Source: Streptomyces sp. NBC_00390 (lineage in GTDB: Bacteria; Actinomycetota; Actinomycetes; Streptomycetales; Streptomycetaceae). Taken from it: a DNA stretch of 64,000 nt. Below, piece by piece: positions 19,425 to 28,151 of the stretch. The notes under the pieces are model-generated. The model was not told the DNA's origin, did not search any database, and worked only from the letters and a program-made list of their open reading frames with translations. A program made the position numbers and the translations under genes. The stretch's first letter is position 1. Each line of letters starts with the position of its first letter. The stretch covers positions 6,448,001 through 6,512,000 of the forward strand of contig NZ_CP107945.1 in assembly GCF_036057275.1 (NCBI RefSeq), in the 5' to 3' direction.

Positions 19425-20953
19425 GGCCGACGCCAGCTCCGTCCGTCTCGTGCGAGCATCTCGTCCGCCTCGGCCGGTCCCCAGGTGCCGGCCGCGTACT
19501 GCGCGGGCTTGCCGTTCCTGTCCCAGAATTCCTCGATCGGGTCGAGGATCTTCCAGGACAGCTCGACCTCCTCCACGCGCGGGAAGAGGTTGGAGTCGCC
19601 GAGCAGCACATCGAGGATGAGCCGTTCGTACGCCTCGGGGCTCGACTCGGTGAACGACTCGCCGTACGCGAAGTCCATCGAGACGTCCCGCACCTCCATC
19701 GAGGTGCCGGGCACCTTGGAGCCGAACCGCATCGTGACGCCCTCGTCCGGCTGCACCCGGATGACCAGGGCGTTCTGCCCCAGCTCCTCGGTGGCCGTCG
19801 AGTCGAACGGCGAGTGCGGGGCGCGCTGGAAGACCACCGCGATCTCCGTGACCCGCCGGCCGAGCCGCTTGCCGGTGCGCAGATAGAACGGGACACCCGC
19901 CCAGCGGCGGTTGTCGATCTCCAGCTTGACCGCGGCGTACGTATCGGTCTTCGACTTCGGGTCGGTGCCCTCCTCCTGGAGGTACCCGACCGCCTTCTCG
20001 CCGCCCTGCCAGCCCGCCGCGTACTGCGCGCGCACGGTCGCCTTGGACAGGTCCTTGGGCAGCTTCACCGCACCCAGCACCTTGGTCTTCTCCGCGGCCA
20101 GCGCGTCCGCGTCGAAGGAGGCGGGCTCCTCCATGGCGGTCAGCGCGAGCAGCTGCAGGAGGTGGTTCTGGATGACGTCACGGGCGGCGCCGATCCCGTC
20201 GTAGTAGCCGGCCCGGCCGCCGATGCCGATGTCCTCGGCCATGGTGATCTGCACATGGTCGACGTACGACCGGTTCCAGATCGGCTCGAACAGCGTGTTC
20301 GCGAACCGCAGCGCCAGGATGTTCTGGACGGTCTCCTTGCCGAGGTAGTGGTCGATACGGAAGACCTCGTTCGACGGGAAGACCTCGTGCACCACCTGGT
20401 TGAGCTCCTCGGCGGATGCCAGGTCGTGCCCGAACGGCTTCTCGATGACCGCCCGGCGCCAGGAGCCCTCCTTCTGGTCGGCGAGCCCGTGCTTCTTGAG
20501 CTGCCGGACGACCTTGGGGAAGAACTTCGGCGGCACCGACAGATAGAACGCGAAGTTCCCGCCGGTGCCCTGCACCTTGTCGAGGTCCTCGATCGTCGAC
20601 TTCAGCTGCTCGAAGGCGTCGTCGTCGTCGAAGGTGCCCGGGACGAACCGCATGCCCTGGATGAGCTGCTGCCAGACCTCCTCGCGGAACGGCGTACGCG
20701 CGTATTGCTTGACCGAGTCGTGGACCTCCTGCGCGAAGTCCTCGTCCTGCCACTCGCGACGGGCGAAGCCGACGAGCGAGAAGCCCGGGGGCAGCAGCCC
20801 CCGGTTGGCCAGGTCGTAGACGGCGGGCATCAGCTTCTTGCGCGACAGATCGCCGGTGACCCCGAAGATGACCAGGCCCGACGGCCCCGCGATACGCGGG
20901 AGCCGTCGGTCGGCAGCATCACGGAGCGGATTGGCTCCGTCAATACCGGACAA
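19421..20953 (-). CDS. zwf: Glucose-6-phosphate 1-dehydrogenase
   Basis: First enzyme of the oxidative pentose phosphate pathway. 510 residues. The nucleotide-binding motif GVTGDLSRKKL (about residues 31-41) and the active-site signature RIDHYLGKETVQN are intact. The start is TTG 20953, whose ribosome site GGAGGG lies in the end of tal five bases away. TTG is rare but gives the family N-terminus. Coupled to opcA by an ATGA overlap. Confidence 0.95.
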   Translation of the reverse strand: MSGIDGANPLRDAADRRLPRIAGPSGLVIFGVTGDLSRKKLMPAVYDLANRGLLPPGFSLVGFARREWQDEDFAQEVHDSVKQYARTPFREEVWQQLIQGMRFVPGTFDDDDAFEQLKSTIEDLDKVQGTGGNFAFYLSVPPKFFPKVVRQLKKHGLADQKEGSWRRAVIEKPFGHDLASAEELNQVVHEVFPSNEVFRIDHYLGKETVQNILALRFANTLFEPIWNRSYVDHVQITMAEDIGIGGRAGYYDGIGAARDVIQNHLLQLLALTAMEEPASFDADALAAEKTKVLGAVKLPKDLSKATVRAQYAAGWQGGEKAVGYLQEEGTDPKSKTDTYAAVKLEIDNRRWAGVPFYLRTGKRLGRRVTEIAVVFQRAPHSPFDSTATEELGQNALVIRVQPDEGVTMRFGSKVPGTSMEVRDVSMDFAYGESFTESSPEAYERLILDVLLGDSNLFPRVEEVELSWKILDPIEEFWDRNGKPAQYAAGTWGPAEADEMLARDGRSWRRP

Positions 20954-20958
20954 GGTCC

Positions 20959-22077
20959 TCAGCCCTCCGAGGGAACGAGGCGCTCGAGCTCGGCCTCGGT
21001 CGACTTGAGCAGGTCGTTCCAGGCCGCCTCGAACTTCTCGACGCCCTCGTCCTCCAGCAGCCGGACCACGTCGTTGTAGGCGATCCCCAGCTTCTCGACG
21101 GCGTCGAGATCGGCGCGCGCCTGCTCGTAGGTGCCGCGCACCGTGTCACCGGTGATCTCACCGTGGTCGGCCGTGGCCTCCAGGGTGGCCTCCGGCATGG
21201 TGTTGACCGTGCCCGGGGCGACCAGCTCGTCGACGTACAGCGTGTCCTTGTACGCCGGGTCCTTGACGCCGGTCGAGGCCCACAGTGGACGCTGCTTGTT
21301 GGCCTGCGCCTTGTCGAGGGCGGCCCAGCGGTCGGAGCCGAACACCTCCTCGTACGCCTGGTACGCGAGACGGGCGTTGGCAAGGGCGGCCTTGCCGCGC
21401 AGCTCCTTCGCCTCGTCCGTGCCCAGCGCGTCCAGCCGCTTGTCGATCTCGGTGTCCACACGGGACACGAAGAACGACGCCACCGAACGGATCTTCGAGA
21501 GGTCCAGCCCTGCGGCCTTGGCCTTCTCCAGACCGGCCAGGTAGGCGTCCATCACCTCGCGGTAGCGCTCCAGTGAGAAGATCAGCGTGACATTGACGCT
21601 GATACCGAGGCCGATGACCTCGGTGATCGCCGGCAGGCCCGCCTTGGTCGCCGGGATCTTGATGAACGTGTTCGGCCGGTCCACCAGCCAGGCCAGCTGC
21701 TTGGCCTCGGCGATCGTGGCGGCCGTGTTGTGGGCGAGCCGCGGGTCGACCTCGATCGACACACGGCCGTCCTGGCCGCCCGTCGTGTCGAAGACCGGCC
21801 GCAGTACGTCCGCGGCGTCCCGCACGTCCGCCGTCGTGATCATGCGCAGGGCTTCCTCGACGGTCACCTTGCGGGCGGCGAGGTCGGTGAGCTGCTGCTC
21901 GTAACCGTCGCCGGACGAGATGGCCTTCTGGAAGATCGACGGGTTCGTGGTGACGCCCACGACGTGCTGCTGGTCGATCAGCTCGGCGAGATTGCCGGAC
22001 GTGATCCGCTTGCGCGACAGGTCGTCCAGCCAGATCGCGACGCCTTCGTCGGAGAGGCGCTTGAGTGCGTCTGTCAT
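20959..22077 (-). CDS. tal: Transaldolase
   Basis: Moves a dihydroxyacetone unit between sugar phosphates in the non-oxidative pentose phosphate pathway. 372 residues, the longer actinobacterial form. ATG 22077 is preferred over the longer frame because it starts at TDALKRLSDEG and has an AGGAG site. The Schiff-base Lys is in the FIKIPAT segment and the NVTLIFSLERY region is conserved. It sits between tkt (34-base gap) and zwf (5-base gap). Confidence 0.95.
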   Translation of the reverse strand: MTDALKRLSDEGVAIWLDDLSRKRITSGNLAELIDQQHVVGVTTNPSIFQKAISSGDGYEQQLTDLAARKVTVEEALRMITTADVRDAADVLRPVFDTTGGQDGRVSIEVDPRLAHNTAATIAEAKQLAWLVDRPNTFIKIPATKAGLPAITEVIGLGISVNVTLIFSLERYREVMDAYLAGLEKAKAAGLDLSKIRSVASFFVSRVDTEIDKRLDALGTDEAKELRGKAALANARLAYQAYEEVFGSDRWAALDKAQANKQRPLWASTGVKDPAYKDTLYVDELVAPGTVNTMPEATLEATADHGEITGDTVRGTYEQARADLDAVEKLGIAYNDVVRLLEDEGVEKFEAAWNDLLKSTEAELERLVPSEG

Positions 22078-22111
22078 GAGAGTTGCATCTCCTACTTGTC
22101 GTGTACCGGCG

Positions 22112-24199
22112 TCAGCGTGCAGCGGCTTCAAGAGATTCCCGCGCGGCGGCGGCCACGTTCTCGGGAGTGAAGCCGAACTCGCGGAACAGCACCTTGCCGT
22201 CGGCCGAGGCGCCGAAGTGCTCGAGTGAGACGATGCGGCCGGCGTCGCCGACGTAGCGGTGCCAGGTCAGCCCGACACCGGCCTCGACAGCGACCCGCGC
22301 CTTGACGGCCGGCGGCAGGACGCTGTCCTTGTACGCCTGGTCCTGCTCCTCGAACCATTCGACGGACGGCATCGAGACCACCCGGGTCGGGATGCCGGCT
22401 GCCTGGAGCTGCTCGCGCGCCCCGACGGCCAGCTGCACCTCGGACCCGGTGCCGATCAGCACGACCTGGGCATCGCCGCCCTCGGCGTCCAGGAGGACGT
22501 AACCGCCCTTGGCGGCGTCCTCGTTGCGCTCGTACGTCGGCACGCCCTGGCGGGTGAGTGCGAGGCCGTGCGGAGCGCCCTTGCCGAACTCCTTGGTCCA
22601 GCGCCTGAGGATCTCGCGCCACGCGATCGCCGTCTCGTTGGCGTCGGCGGGGCGGACGATGTTCAGCCCCGGGATGGCACGCAGCGAGGCCAGGTGCTCC
22701 ACCGGCTGGTGCGTCGGGCCGTCCTCGCCGAGACCGATCGAGTCGTGCGTCCACACGTAGGTCACCGGCAGGTGCATCAGCGCCGAGAGCCGCACCGCGT
22801 TGCGCATGTAGTCGGAGAACACCAGGAAGGTGCCGCCGAAGACACGGGTGTTGCCGTGCAGTGTGATGCCGTTCATCACGGCGGCCATCGCGTGCTCGCG
22901 GATGCCGAAGTGGATGGTGCGGCCGTACGGTGCGGCCTCCGGCAGCGGGTTGCCCTTGGGCAGGAACGACGACGTCTTGTCGATCGTCGTGTTGTTCGAG
23001 CCGGCGAGGTCGGCGGAGCCGCCCCACAGCTCGGGGACGACCGCACCCAGCGCCTGAAGGATCTTGCCGGAGGCGGCACGGGTCGCGACGCCCTTCCCGG
23101 TCTCGAACTCGGGGAGCTTCTCCTCCCAGCCCGCGGGCAGCTCGCCGGAGCGGATCCGGTCGAACTCGGCCGCGCGCTCCGGGTTGGCGGTGCGCCACTC
23201 GGCGAAGGTCTTCTCCCACGCGCCGCGGGCCTCACGGCCGCGGTCGAGCGCCTCGCGGGTGTGCCCGAGGACCTCGTCGGAGACCTCGAAACTCTTCTCC
23301 GGGTCGAAGCCGAGAACGCGCTTGGTGGCCGCGACCTCCTCGTCGCCGAGCGCCGAGCCGTGCGCGGCCTCGGTGTTCTGGGCGTGCGGGGCCGGCCAGG
23401 CGATGATCGAGCGGGCCGCGATGAAGGACGGGCGCTCGGTCTCGGCCTGCGCCGCCTTCAGGGCGCGGTACAGGCCGGCGGGGTCGAGGTCGCCGTTCGG
23501 CAGCTGCTCGACGCGCTGGACGTGCCAGCCGTAGGCCTCGTAGCGCTTGAGGGTGTCCTCGGAGACGGCCGTCTCGGTGTCGCCCTCGATCGAGATGTGG
23601 TTGTCGTCCCACAGCAGGACGAGGTTGCCCAGCTTCTGGTGGCCGGCCAGCGAGGACGCCTCGTGGGAGATGCCCTCCTGGAGGCAGCCGTCACCGGCGA
23701 TCACCCAGACGTTGTGGTCGAACGGGGAGCTGCCGGGGGCCGCGTCCGGGTCGAACAGGCCGCGCTCGTAGCGGGCGGCCATCGCCATGCCCACCGCGTT
23801 GGCGACGCCCTGGCCCAGCGGGCCGGTCGTCGTCTCGACACCGGTGGTGTGCCCGTACTCGGGGTGACCGGGAGTCTTGGAGCCCCAGGTGCGGAACGCC
23901 TTGAGGTCGTCGAGCTCCAGGCCGTAGCCGGCCAGGTAGAGCTGGATGTAGAGCGTGAGCGACGAGTGGCCGGCGGAGAGGACGAACCGGTCACGACCGG
24001 TCCAGTCGGCGTCCGCGGGGTCGTGCCGCATCAGTTTCTGGAAGAGCACATAGGCGGCAGGGGCCAGGCTCATGGCCGTACCCGGATGGCCGTTGCCGAC
24101 CTTCTGTACGGAATCCATGGCCAGGACGCGGACGGTGTCGACTGCCCGCTGGTCCAGTGCGGTCCACTCGAGGTCTGTGGTGGTCGGCTTGGTGCTCAC
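22112..24199 (-). CDS. tkt: Transketolase
   Basis: Thiamine-diphosphate enzyme transferring two-carbon units. 695 residues from GTG 24199, behind a GGAGAGGAG site. The thiamine pyrophosphate motif runs from GDGCLQEG to WDDNHISIEG; the substrate histidines are in GNGHPGTAMS and in VLSAGHSS. The central VWTHDSIGLGEDGPTHQPVEHLASLR signature is intact. First gene of the pentose phosphate operon. The only promoter hint seen is a TAGGCT hexamer on the minus strand at 24295-24300. Confidence 0.96.
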   Translation of the reverse strand: MSTKPTTTDLEWTALDQRAVDTVRVLAMDSVQKVGNGHPGTAMSLAPAAYVLFQKLMRHDPADADWTGRDRFVLSAGHSSLTLYIQLYLAGYGLELDDLKAFRTWGSKTPGHPEYGHTTGVETTTGPLGQGVANAVGMAMAARYERGLFDPDAAPGSSPFDHNVWVIAGDGCLQEGISHEASSLAGHQKLGNLVLLWDDNHISIEGDTETAVSEDTLKRYEAYGWHVQRVEQLPNGDLDPAGLYRALKAAQAETERPSFIAARSIIAWPAPHAQNTEAAHGSALGDEEVAATKRVLGFDPEKSFEVSDEVLGHTREALDRGREARGAWEKTFAEWRTANPERAAEFDRIRSGELPAGWEEKLPEFETGKGVATRAASGKILQALGAVVPELWGGSADLAGSNNTTIDKTSSFLPKGNPLPEAAPYGRTIHFGIREHAMAAVMNGITLHGNTRVFGGTFLVFSDYMRNAVRLSALMHLPVTYVWTHDSIGLGEDGPTHQPVEHLASLRAIPGLNIVRPADANETAIAWREILRRWTKEFGKGAPHGLALTRQGVPTYERNEDAAKGGYVLLDAEGGDAQVVLIGTGSEVQLAVGAREQLQAAGIPTRVVSMPSVEWFEEQDQAYKDSVLPPAVKARVAVEAGVGLTWHRYVGDAGRIVSLEHFGASADGKVLFREFGFTPENVAAAARESLEAAAR

Positions 24200-24589
24200 C
24201 CTGAGTCAGGGCTCCTCTCCACATGTCGAATCCCGGTGACTGAGGGGTAACCGGGCTGGTGGCCACCCGGTCACAGGACCGGCAGCCGATGTCGAGCCTA
24301 CCCTCGCAGCAACGCGCCTCCTTTCGAGTGCGCGTCTCTCCGATCGGACACTGCCAGGGTGCGGGCACCAGGTGCTCTCCGCCTCTTGGGAACGATGCCG
24401 CGCATGTATACGCAGGACGCCGGCCCGGTGCTCAACACGAGCCACCCCCGGCGAAGATCGGCGGATGGGCAACGTCTAGAGTGGCGTGGTACGCGCAAGT
24501 CCTTGCAGCGGGTCCTCACTCCTCCATAGCCCTTCGGGCATGGGAGGCACCCCCGGAGGCTTGCTGGGATTTCTCTGTCAGGGGTGTGC
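24200..24589. other. Divergent intergenic region tkt / ctaB with a stem-loop in the ctaB leader
   Basis: 390 bases without a gene. It must hold the promoters of the tkt operon and of ctaB. A hairpin at 24521-24547 (CCTCCatagCCC, a TTC loop, GGGcatgGGAGG, two imperfect pairs) lies 43 bases before the ctaB start and is followed by a C/G run. It looks like one of the dispersed stem-loop repeats of Streptomyces, or an attenuator for ctaB. No convincing -35/-10 pair was found. Confidence 0.55.
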
Positions 24590-25537
24590 GTGACGGCCGT
24601 CGAGTCCCGACCCGCAGGGGTCGTCTTGACTCCCAGCCCGGGGGGCCATCGGCCGTTCGGGGCCCGCGTCAAGGCATTCGTGGCGCTGACCAAGCCGCGC
24701 ATCATCGAGCTGCTGCTGATCACCACCGTGCCGGTGATGTTCCTGGCCGAGCAGGGTGTGCCCGACCTCTGGCTGGTGCTGACGACGTGCGTCGGCGGCT
24801 ACCTCTCCGCGGGTGGCGCCAACGCGCTGAACATGTACATCGACCGGGACATCGACGCCCTGATGGACCGCACGTCGCAGCGCCCCCTGGTCACCGGCAT
24901 GGTGTCGCCGCGCGAGGGGCTGGTCTTCGGTCTCGCGCTCGCCGTGATCTCCACGCTCTGGTTCGGGCTGCTCGTCAACTGGCTGTCCGCCGCGCTGGCA
25001 CTGGGTGCGCTGCTGTTCTACGTCGTCGTCTACACGATGATCCTCAAGCGCCGTACCGCGCAGAACATCGTCTGGGGCGGCATCGCCGGCTGTATGCCGG
25101 TCCTCATCGGCTGGTCCGCCGTGACCAACTCGATGTCGTGGGCCGCGGTCATCCTCTTCCTGGTCATCTTCTTCTGGACGCCGCCGCACTACTGGCCGCT
25201 GTCGATGAAGGTGAAGGAGGACTACGCGCGCGTGGGCGTGCCCATGCTCCCTGTGGTCGCCTCCAACTCGGTGGTCGCCCGCCAGATCGTCCTCTACAGC
25301 TGGGTGATGGTCGCCGTGTCGCTGCTGCTGACGCCGCTCGGCTACACCGGCTGGTTCTACACGGCGGTCGCCCTGGCCGCCGGGGGCTGGTGGCTGTGGG
25401 AGGCGCACGCCCTGCAGCACCGGGCGAAGAGCGGGGCAACGGGCGGCAAGCTGAAGGAGATGCGGCTGTTCCACTGGTCCATCACCTATGTCTCGCTGCT
25501 CTTCGTGGCCATCGCCGTGGACCCGTTCCTGCGCTGA
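24590..25537 (+). CDS. ctaB: Protohaem IX farnesyltransferase (haem O synthase)
   Basis: Polytopic prenyltransferase that adds a farnesyl group to haem b to make haem O, the precursor of haem A for cytochrome oxidase. 315 residues from GTG 24590, with AGGGG five bases upstream; GTG 24584 would add two residues. The prenyl-diphosphate motif NMYIDRDIDALMDRTSQRPL is present, and a second loop LKRRTAQN follows; about nine transmembrane helices. The matching haem A synthase ctaA lies 1.6 kb away on the opposite strand. Confidence 0.95.
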   Translation: MTAVESRPAGVVLTPSPGGHRPFGARVKAFVALTKPRIIELLLITTVPVMFLAEQGVPDLWLVLTTCVGGYLSAGGANALNMYIDRDIDALMDRTSQRPLVTGMVSPREGLVFGLALAVISTLWFGLLVNWLSAALALGALLFYVVVYTMILKRRTAQNIVWGGIAGCMPVLIGWSAVTNSMSWAAVILFLVIFFWTPPHYWPLSMKVKEDYARVGVPMLPVVASNSVVARQIVLYSWVMVAVSLLLTPLGYTGWFYTAVALAAGGWWLWEAHALQHRAKSGATGGKLKEMRLFHWSITYVSLLFVAIAVDPFLR

Positions 25538-25606
25538 CGCCGGGGTGGCCGAGGCCACTCCACCTGGGCATCGCAGAACGATCTACCCGCGAGTAGCATG
25601 CGGCAC

Positions 25607-25951
25607 ATGGCAGAAACCAAGGTTGAAGAGACCGCGCCCGACGCCCGCGCCGAGCGCAAGGCGGCCAAGCTCGCCAAGCAGATCGGCGCCTTCGCCAAGA
25701 AGCACGGCGGCGCCGAGGGGCAGCTCGCGTACATCGGTCAGATGGGCACCCGGATCGTCCTCGTCGGCGAGGACGGCGGCTGGGGCGACCTCGTCGCGCC
25801 GACCCACGCCATCGCGGTGAACGCCGCCGAGAAGTCCGGCATCACCCTGCACGAGTCCTTCGACGGCGACTTCGCGGCCAAGGTCCGCACCGGCCGCTAC
25901 GAGTGGACCCGCATGGCCGGCATCCAGGTCGGCGGCCCGTCCAACGGCTGA
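25607..25951 (+). CDS. Small conserved actinobacterial protein of unknown function
   Basis: 114 residues from ATG 25607 (ATG 25598 is three codons earlier). It has a charged Ala/Lys-rich helical N-terminus (about 1-40), then a compact alpha/beta part with TRIVLVGEDGGWGDLVAP. No signal peptide or membrane segment. A TAGCAT hexamer ends seven bases before the ATG, so the message may be leaderless. I do not recognise a function; the ctaB-ctaA surroundings do not settle it. Confidence 0.7.
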   Translation: MAETKVEETAPDARAERKAAKLAKQIGAFAKKHGGAEGQLAYIGQMGTRIVLVGEDGGWGDLVAPTHAIAVNAAEKSGITLHESFDGDFAAKVRTGRYEWTRMAGIQVGGPSNG

Positions 25952-25978
25952 CCAACACCTCGCGCGGGGGTCACCCGT

Positions 25979-26002
25979 TAGGACTGTGGAAGCACGGTCC
26001 TA
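25979..26002. promoter_or_regulatory. Short palindrome upstream of the amidohydrolase gene
   Basis: TAGGAC and GTCCTA separated by 12 bases, ending 15 bases before ATG 26018. Arms are only six bases, so it could be chance, but its place just before a gene start is that of an operator. Confidence 0.3.
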
Positions 26003-26017
26003 GGCAGGGAGCCCCCG

Positions 26018-27112
26018 ATGATCGACGTTGCGTCCGCGGTGCACCTCGTCGACCACTACTGCCAAGGGGTGCTCCGCACCGAACTGGGCCTTGGCACCTT
26101 CGAGGCGCATCTTGCGCCGGCCGCGGCACCGTCCGCGCCGCCGGCGCCCGGGACGACCTTCTTCGACACGCAGACCGGGTTCGCGGTACGGCGCTGGTGT
26201 CCGCCGCTGCTCGGCCTGGAGCCCCACTGCCCGCCTGCCCGCTACCTGGCCCGCCGCCGCGAACTGGGGGTGCTGGAGGCGGGCAGACGGCTGCTGCGCG
26301 GCACCGGGATCACCACGTACCTGGTGGACACCGGGCGCCCCGGCGATTTCACGGGGCCGCCCGAGATCGCCGCCGCAGGAGCCGCCGACGCCCGGGAGAT
26401 CGTCCGGCTCGAGCTGCTTGCCGAGCAGGTCGCCGACACCTCGGGCACCGTCGAGGCCCTGCTGGCCAACCTCGCCGAAGCCGTCCACGGCGCAGCCGCA
26501 TCGGCCGTCGCCTTCACCTGCGTGGCCGCCGTGCACGAAAGCCTGGCCGAGGCCCCGGAGCCGCCGGGGGCGGGGGAGGTACGCGGGGCCGCGGGGCGCT
26601 GGCTGGCCGTACGCCACGCGGGCGATCCCATCGACGACCCCGTCCTGCTGCGGCACCTGCTGTGGATCGCGGTCGCCTCCGGTCTGCCGCTGCAACTGCA
26701 CGTCGGCGTCCGGGACCCGCTGCTGCTCGCCCCCTTCGCCACGGCGACGGCCGGGCTCGGCACCGATCTCGTGCTGCTGCACGGCTACCCGTACCACCGC
26801 AGCGCCGCGCATCTGGCGAGCGCGCACCCTCACGTGTACGCGGATCTGGGTCCGACGATCGCCCGGACCGGGCCACGGGCGGCGGCGGTGCTCGCGGAGA
26901 TCCTGGAGCTCGCGCCCTTCGGCAAACTGCTGTTCTCCAGCGGGGCGCAAGGGCTGCCCGAGATGCATGTGGTGGGCGCGAGGATCTTCCGGGAAGCGGT
27001 CGGCCGGGTGCTGGGCGAGTGGGTCGCCGATGGCGCGTGGGCGCGCTCGGACGCGGAACGCGTGGCCACGATGCTCGCGTCGGGCAACGCGCGCCGGGTG
27101 TACGGGCTGTGA
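26018..27112 (+). CDS. Amidohydrolase-like TIM-barrel protein
   Basis: 364 residues, probably a TIM-barrel of the amidohydrolase type related to the FluG/PF04909 group. LQLHVGVRD in the middle, LLHGYPYHRS, YADLGPTIA and the closing LLFSSGAQGLPEMHV correspond to the strand ends that carry metal ligands and substrate contacts. The N-terminal HxH of classic amidohydrolases is not clear, so catalytic competence is uncertain. An AGGGAG site precedes ATG 26018. Substrate unknown. Convergent with ctaA. Confidence 0.65.
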   Translation: MIDVASAVHLVDHYCQGVLRTELGLGTFEAHLAPAAAPSAPPAPGTTFFDTQTGFAVRRWCPPLLGLEPHCPPARYLARRRELGVLEAGRRLLRGTGITTYLVDTGRPGDFTGPPEIAAAGAADAREIVRLELLAEQVADTSGTVEALLANLAEAVHGAAASAVAFTCVAAVHESLAEAPEPPGAGEVRGAAGRWLAVRHAGDPIDDPVLLRHLLWIAVASGLPLQLHVGVRDPLLLAPFATATAGLGTDLVLLHGYPYHRSAAHLASAHPHVYADLGPTIARTGPRAAAVLAEILELAPFGKLLFSSGAQGLPEMHVVGARIFREAVGRVLGEWVADGAWARSDAERVATMLASGNARRVYGL

Positions 27113-27157
27113 GACATCCCAGGGGCGCGGCGCAAGGCCCCGCCGTCCACCGGCCGG

Positions 27158-28117
27158 TCAGACCGAGGAGAGCGCACCGCCGGGCCGGGACGGGACCGCC
27201 GTCTCCAGCTCCTCGCGTTCCCGCAGACTCAGTGCCAGACGCAGTACCGCGATCCACATCAGCGCCGAGCCGAGCATGTGCAGGCCGACCAGGATCTCGG
27301 GGACGTGCGTGAAGTACTGCACGTAGCCGACCGCCCCCTGGAGCAGCAGCACGATCAGCAGATCACGGGCCCGTGCCCGGGTGTCGTCGGGCGCGTCCAC
27401 CACCCGCAGGACCAGCCACATGGCGACGGCCAGCGCGCAGACCACCCAGGCAGCCACCGCGTGGATGTGCGCGGCGTCGACCCAGTCCCACGGCATACGC
27501 GGCACCTTGCTGCTGTCCCCCGCGTGCTTGCCCGAGCCGGTCACCGAGGTGCCCAGCACGATCAGGACCCCAGAGGCCGCGATGATCGCCCAGGACAGCT
27601 TGCGGACCGGGCGCGGTACGCGGGGGCGCGGGACGCCGTCCCCCTCGTGCGTGCGTACCCAGGTGATCGTCGTGACCGTGAGCAGGGCGTTGGCGAGCAG
27701 GAAGTGCCCCGCCACGGTCCACGGGTTCAGGCCCGCGAACACGGTGATGCCACCCACCACCGCATTGGCCATGACGATCCAGAACTGCGACCAGGCGATC
27801 CGGCTGAGCCCCCGCCGCCGCGGCTTGACCGCCCGTACGGCGATGATCGCCCAGCCGACCGCGGCCGACAGGACGTAGGTGAGCATCCGGTTGCCGAACT
27901 CGATCGCGCCGTGGAGACCCTGCTCAGGCGTGGCGAACAGGCTGTCGTCCGTGCACTTGGGCCAGGTGTCGCAGCCGAGACCGGAGCCGGTCAGCCGGAC
28001 CGCGCCGCCCGTGACGATGATGACCACGCTCATCACGACTGCGGAGAGCGCGGCACGCCGGAGCGTTCTGGGGGACGGTGTCCACCGCTGGGCGATATAG
28101 GCGAGGGGGGTCTGCAC
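27158..28117 (-). CDS. ctaA: Haem A synthase (COX15/CtaA family)
   Basis: Oxidises the haem O methyl group to a formyl group, giving haem A. 319 residues and about eight transmembrane helices. Haem-ligand histidines are seen in GLHGAIEFGNR, VAGHFLLAN, DAAHIHAVAAW and GLHMLGSA, and the regulatory cysteine pair is in GLGCDTWPKC. GTG 28117 is preferred to GTG 28147 because a TACGAT hexamer ends seven bases upstream, which fits a leaderless message. Confidence 0.92.
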   Translation of the reverse strand: MQTPLAYIAQRWTPSPRTLRRAALSAVVMSVVIIVTGGAVRLTGSGLGCDTWPKCTDDSLFATPEQGLHGAIEFGNRMLTYVLSAAVGWAIIAVRAVKPRRRGLSRIAWSQFWIVMANAVVGGITVFAGLNPWTVAGHFLLANALLTVTTITWVRTHEGDGVPRPRVPRPVRKLSWAIIAASGVLIVLGTSVTGSGKHAGDSSKVPRMPWDWVDAAHIHAVAAWVVCALAVAMWLVLRVVDAPDDTRARARDLLIVLLLQGAVGYVQYFTHVPEILVGLHMLGSALMWIAVLRLALSLREREELETAVPSRPGGALSSV

Positions 28118-28124
28118 GGGCCCT

Positions 28125-28130
28125 ATCGTA
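28125..28130 (-). promoter_or_regulatory. -10 element of ctaA (leaderless start)
   Basis: TACGAT on the minus strand, seven bases before GTG 28117. The GTGAAAG stretch about 18 bases further up may serve as a weak -35. The spacing implies transcription starts at or next to the first codon. Confidence 0.5.
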
Positions 28131-28151
28131 AGCAGAGGCTTGTGCACACTT

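Noticed and set aside
22259..24250. 663-codon plus-strand ORF opposite tkt
   Set aside because: Shadow of transketolase; typical for third-position GC bias, with Arg/Gly/Val-rich composition and no family sense.
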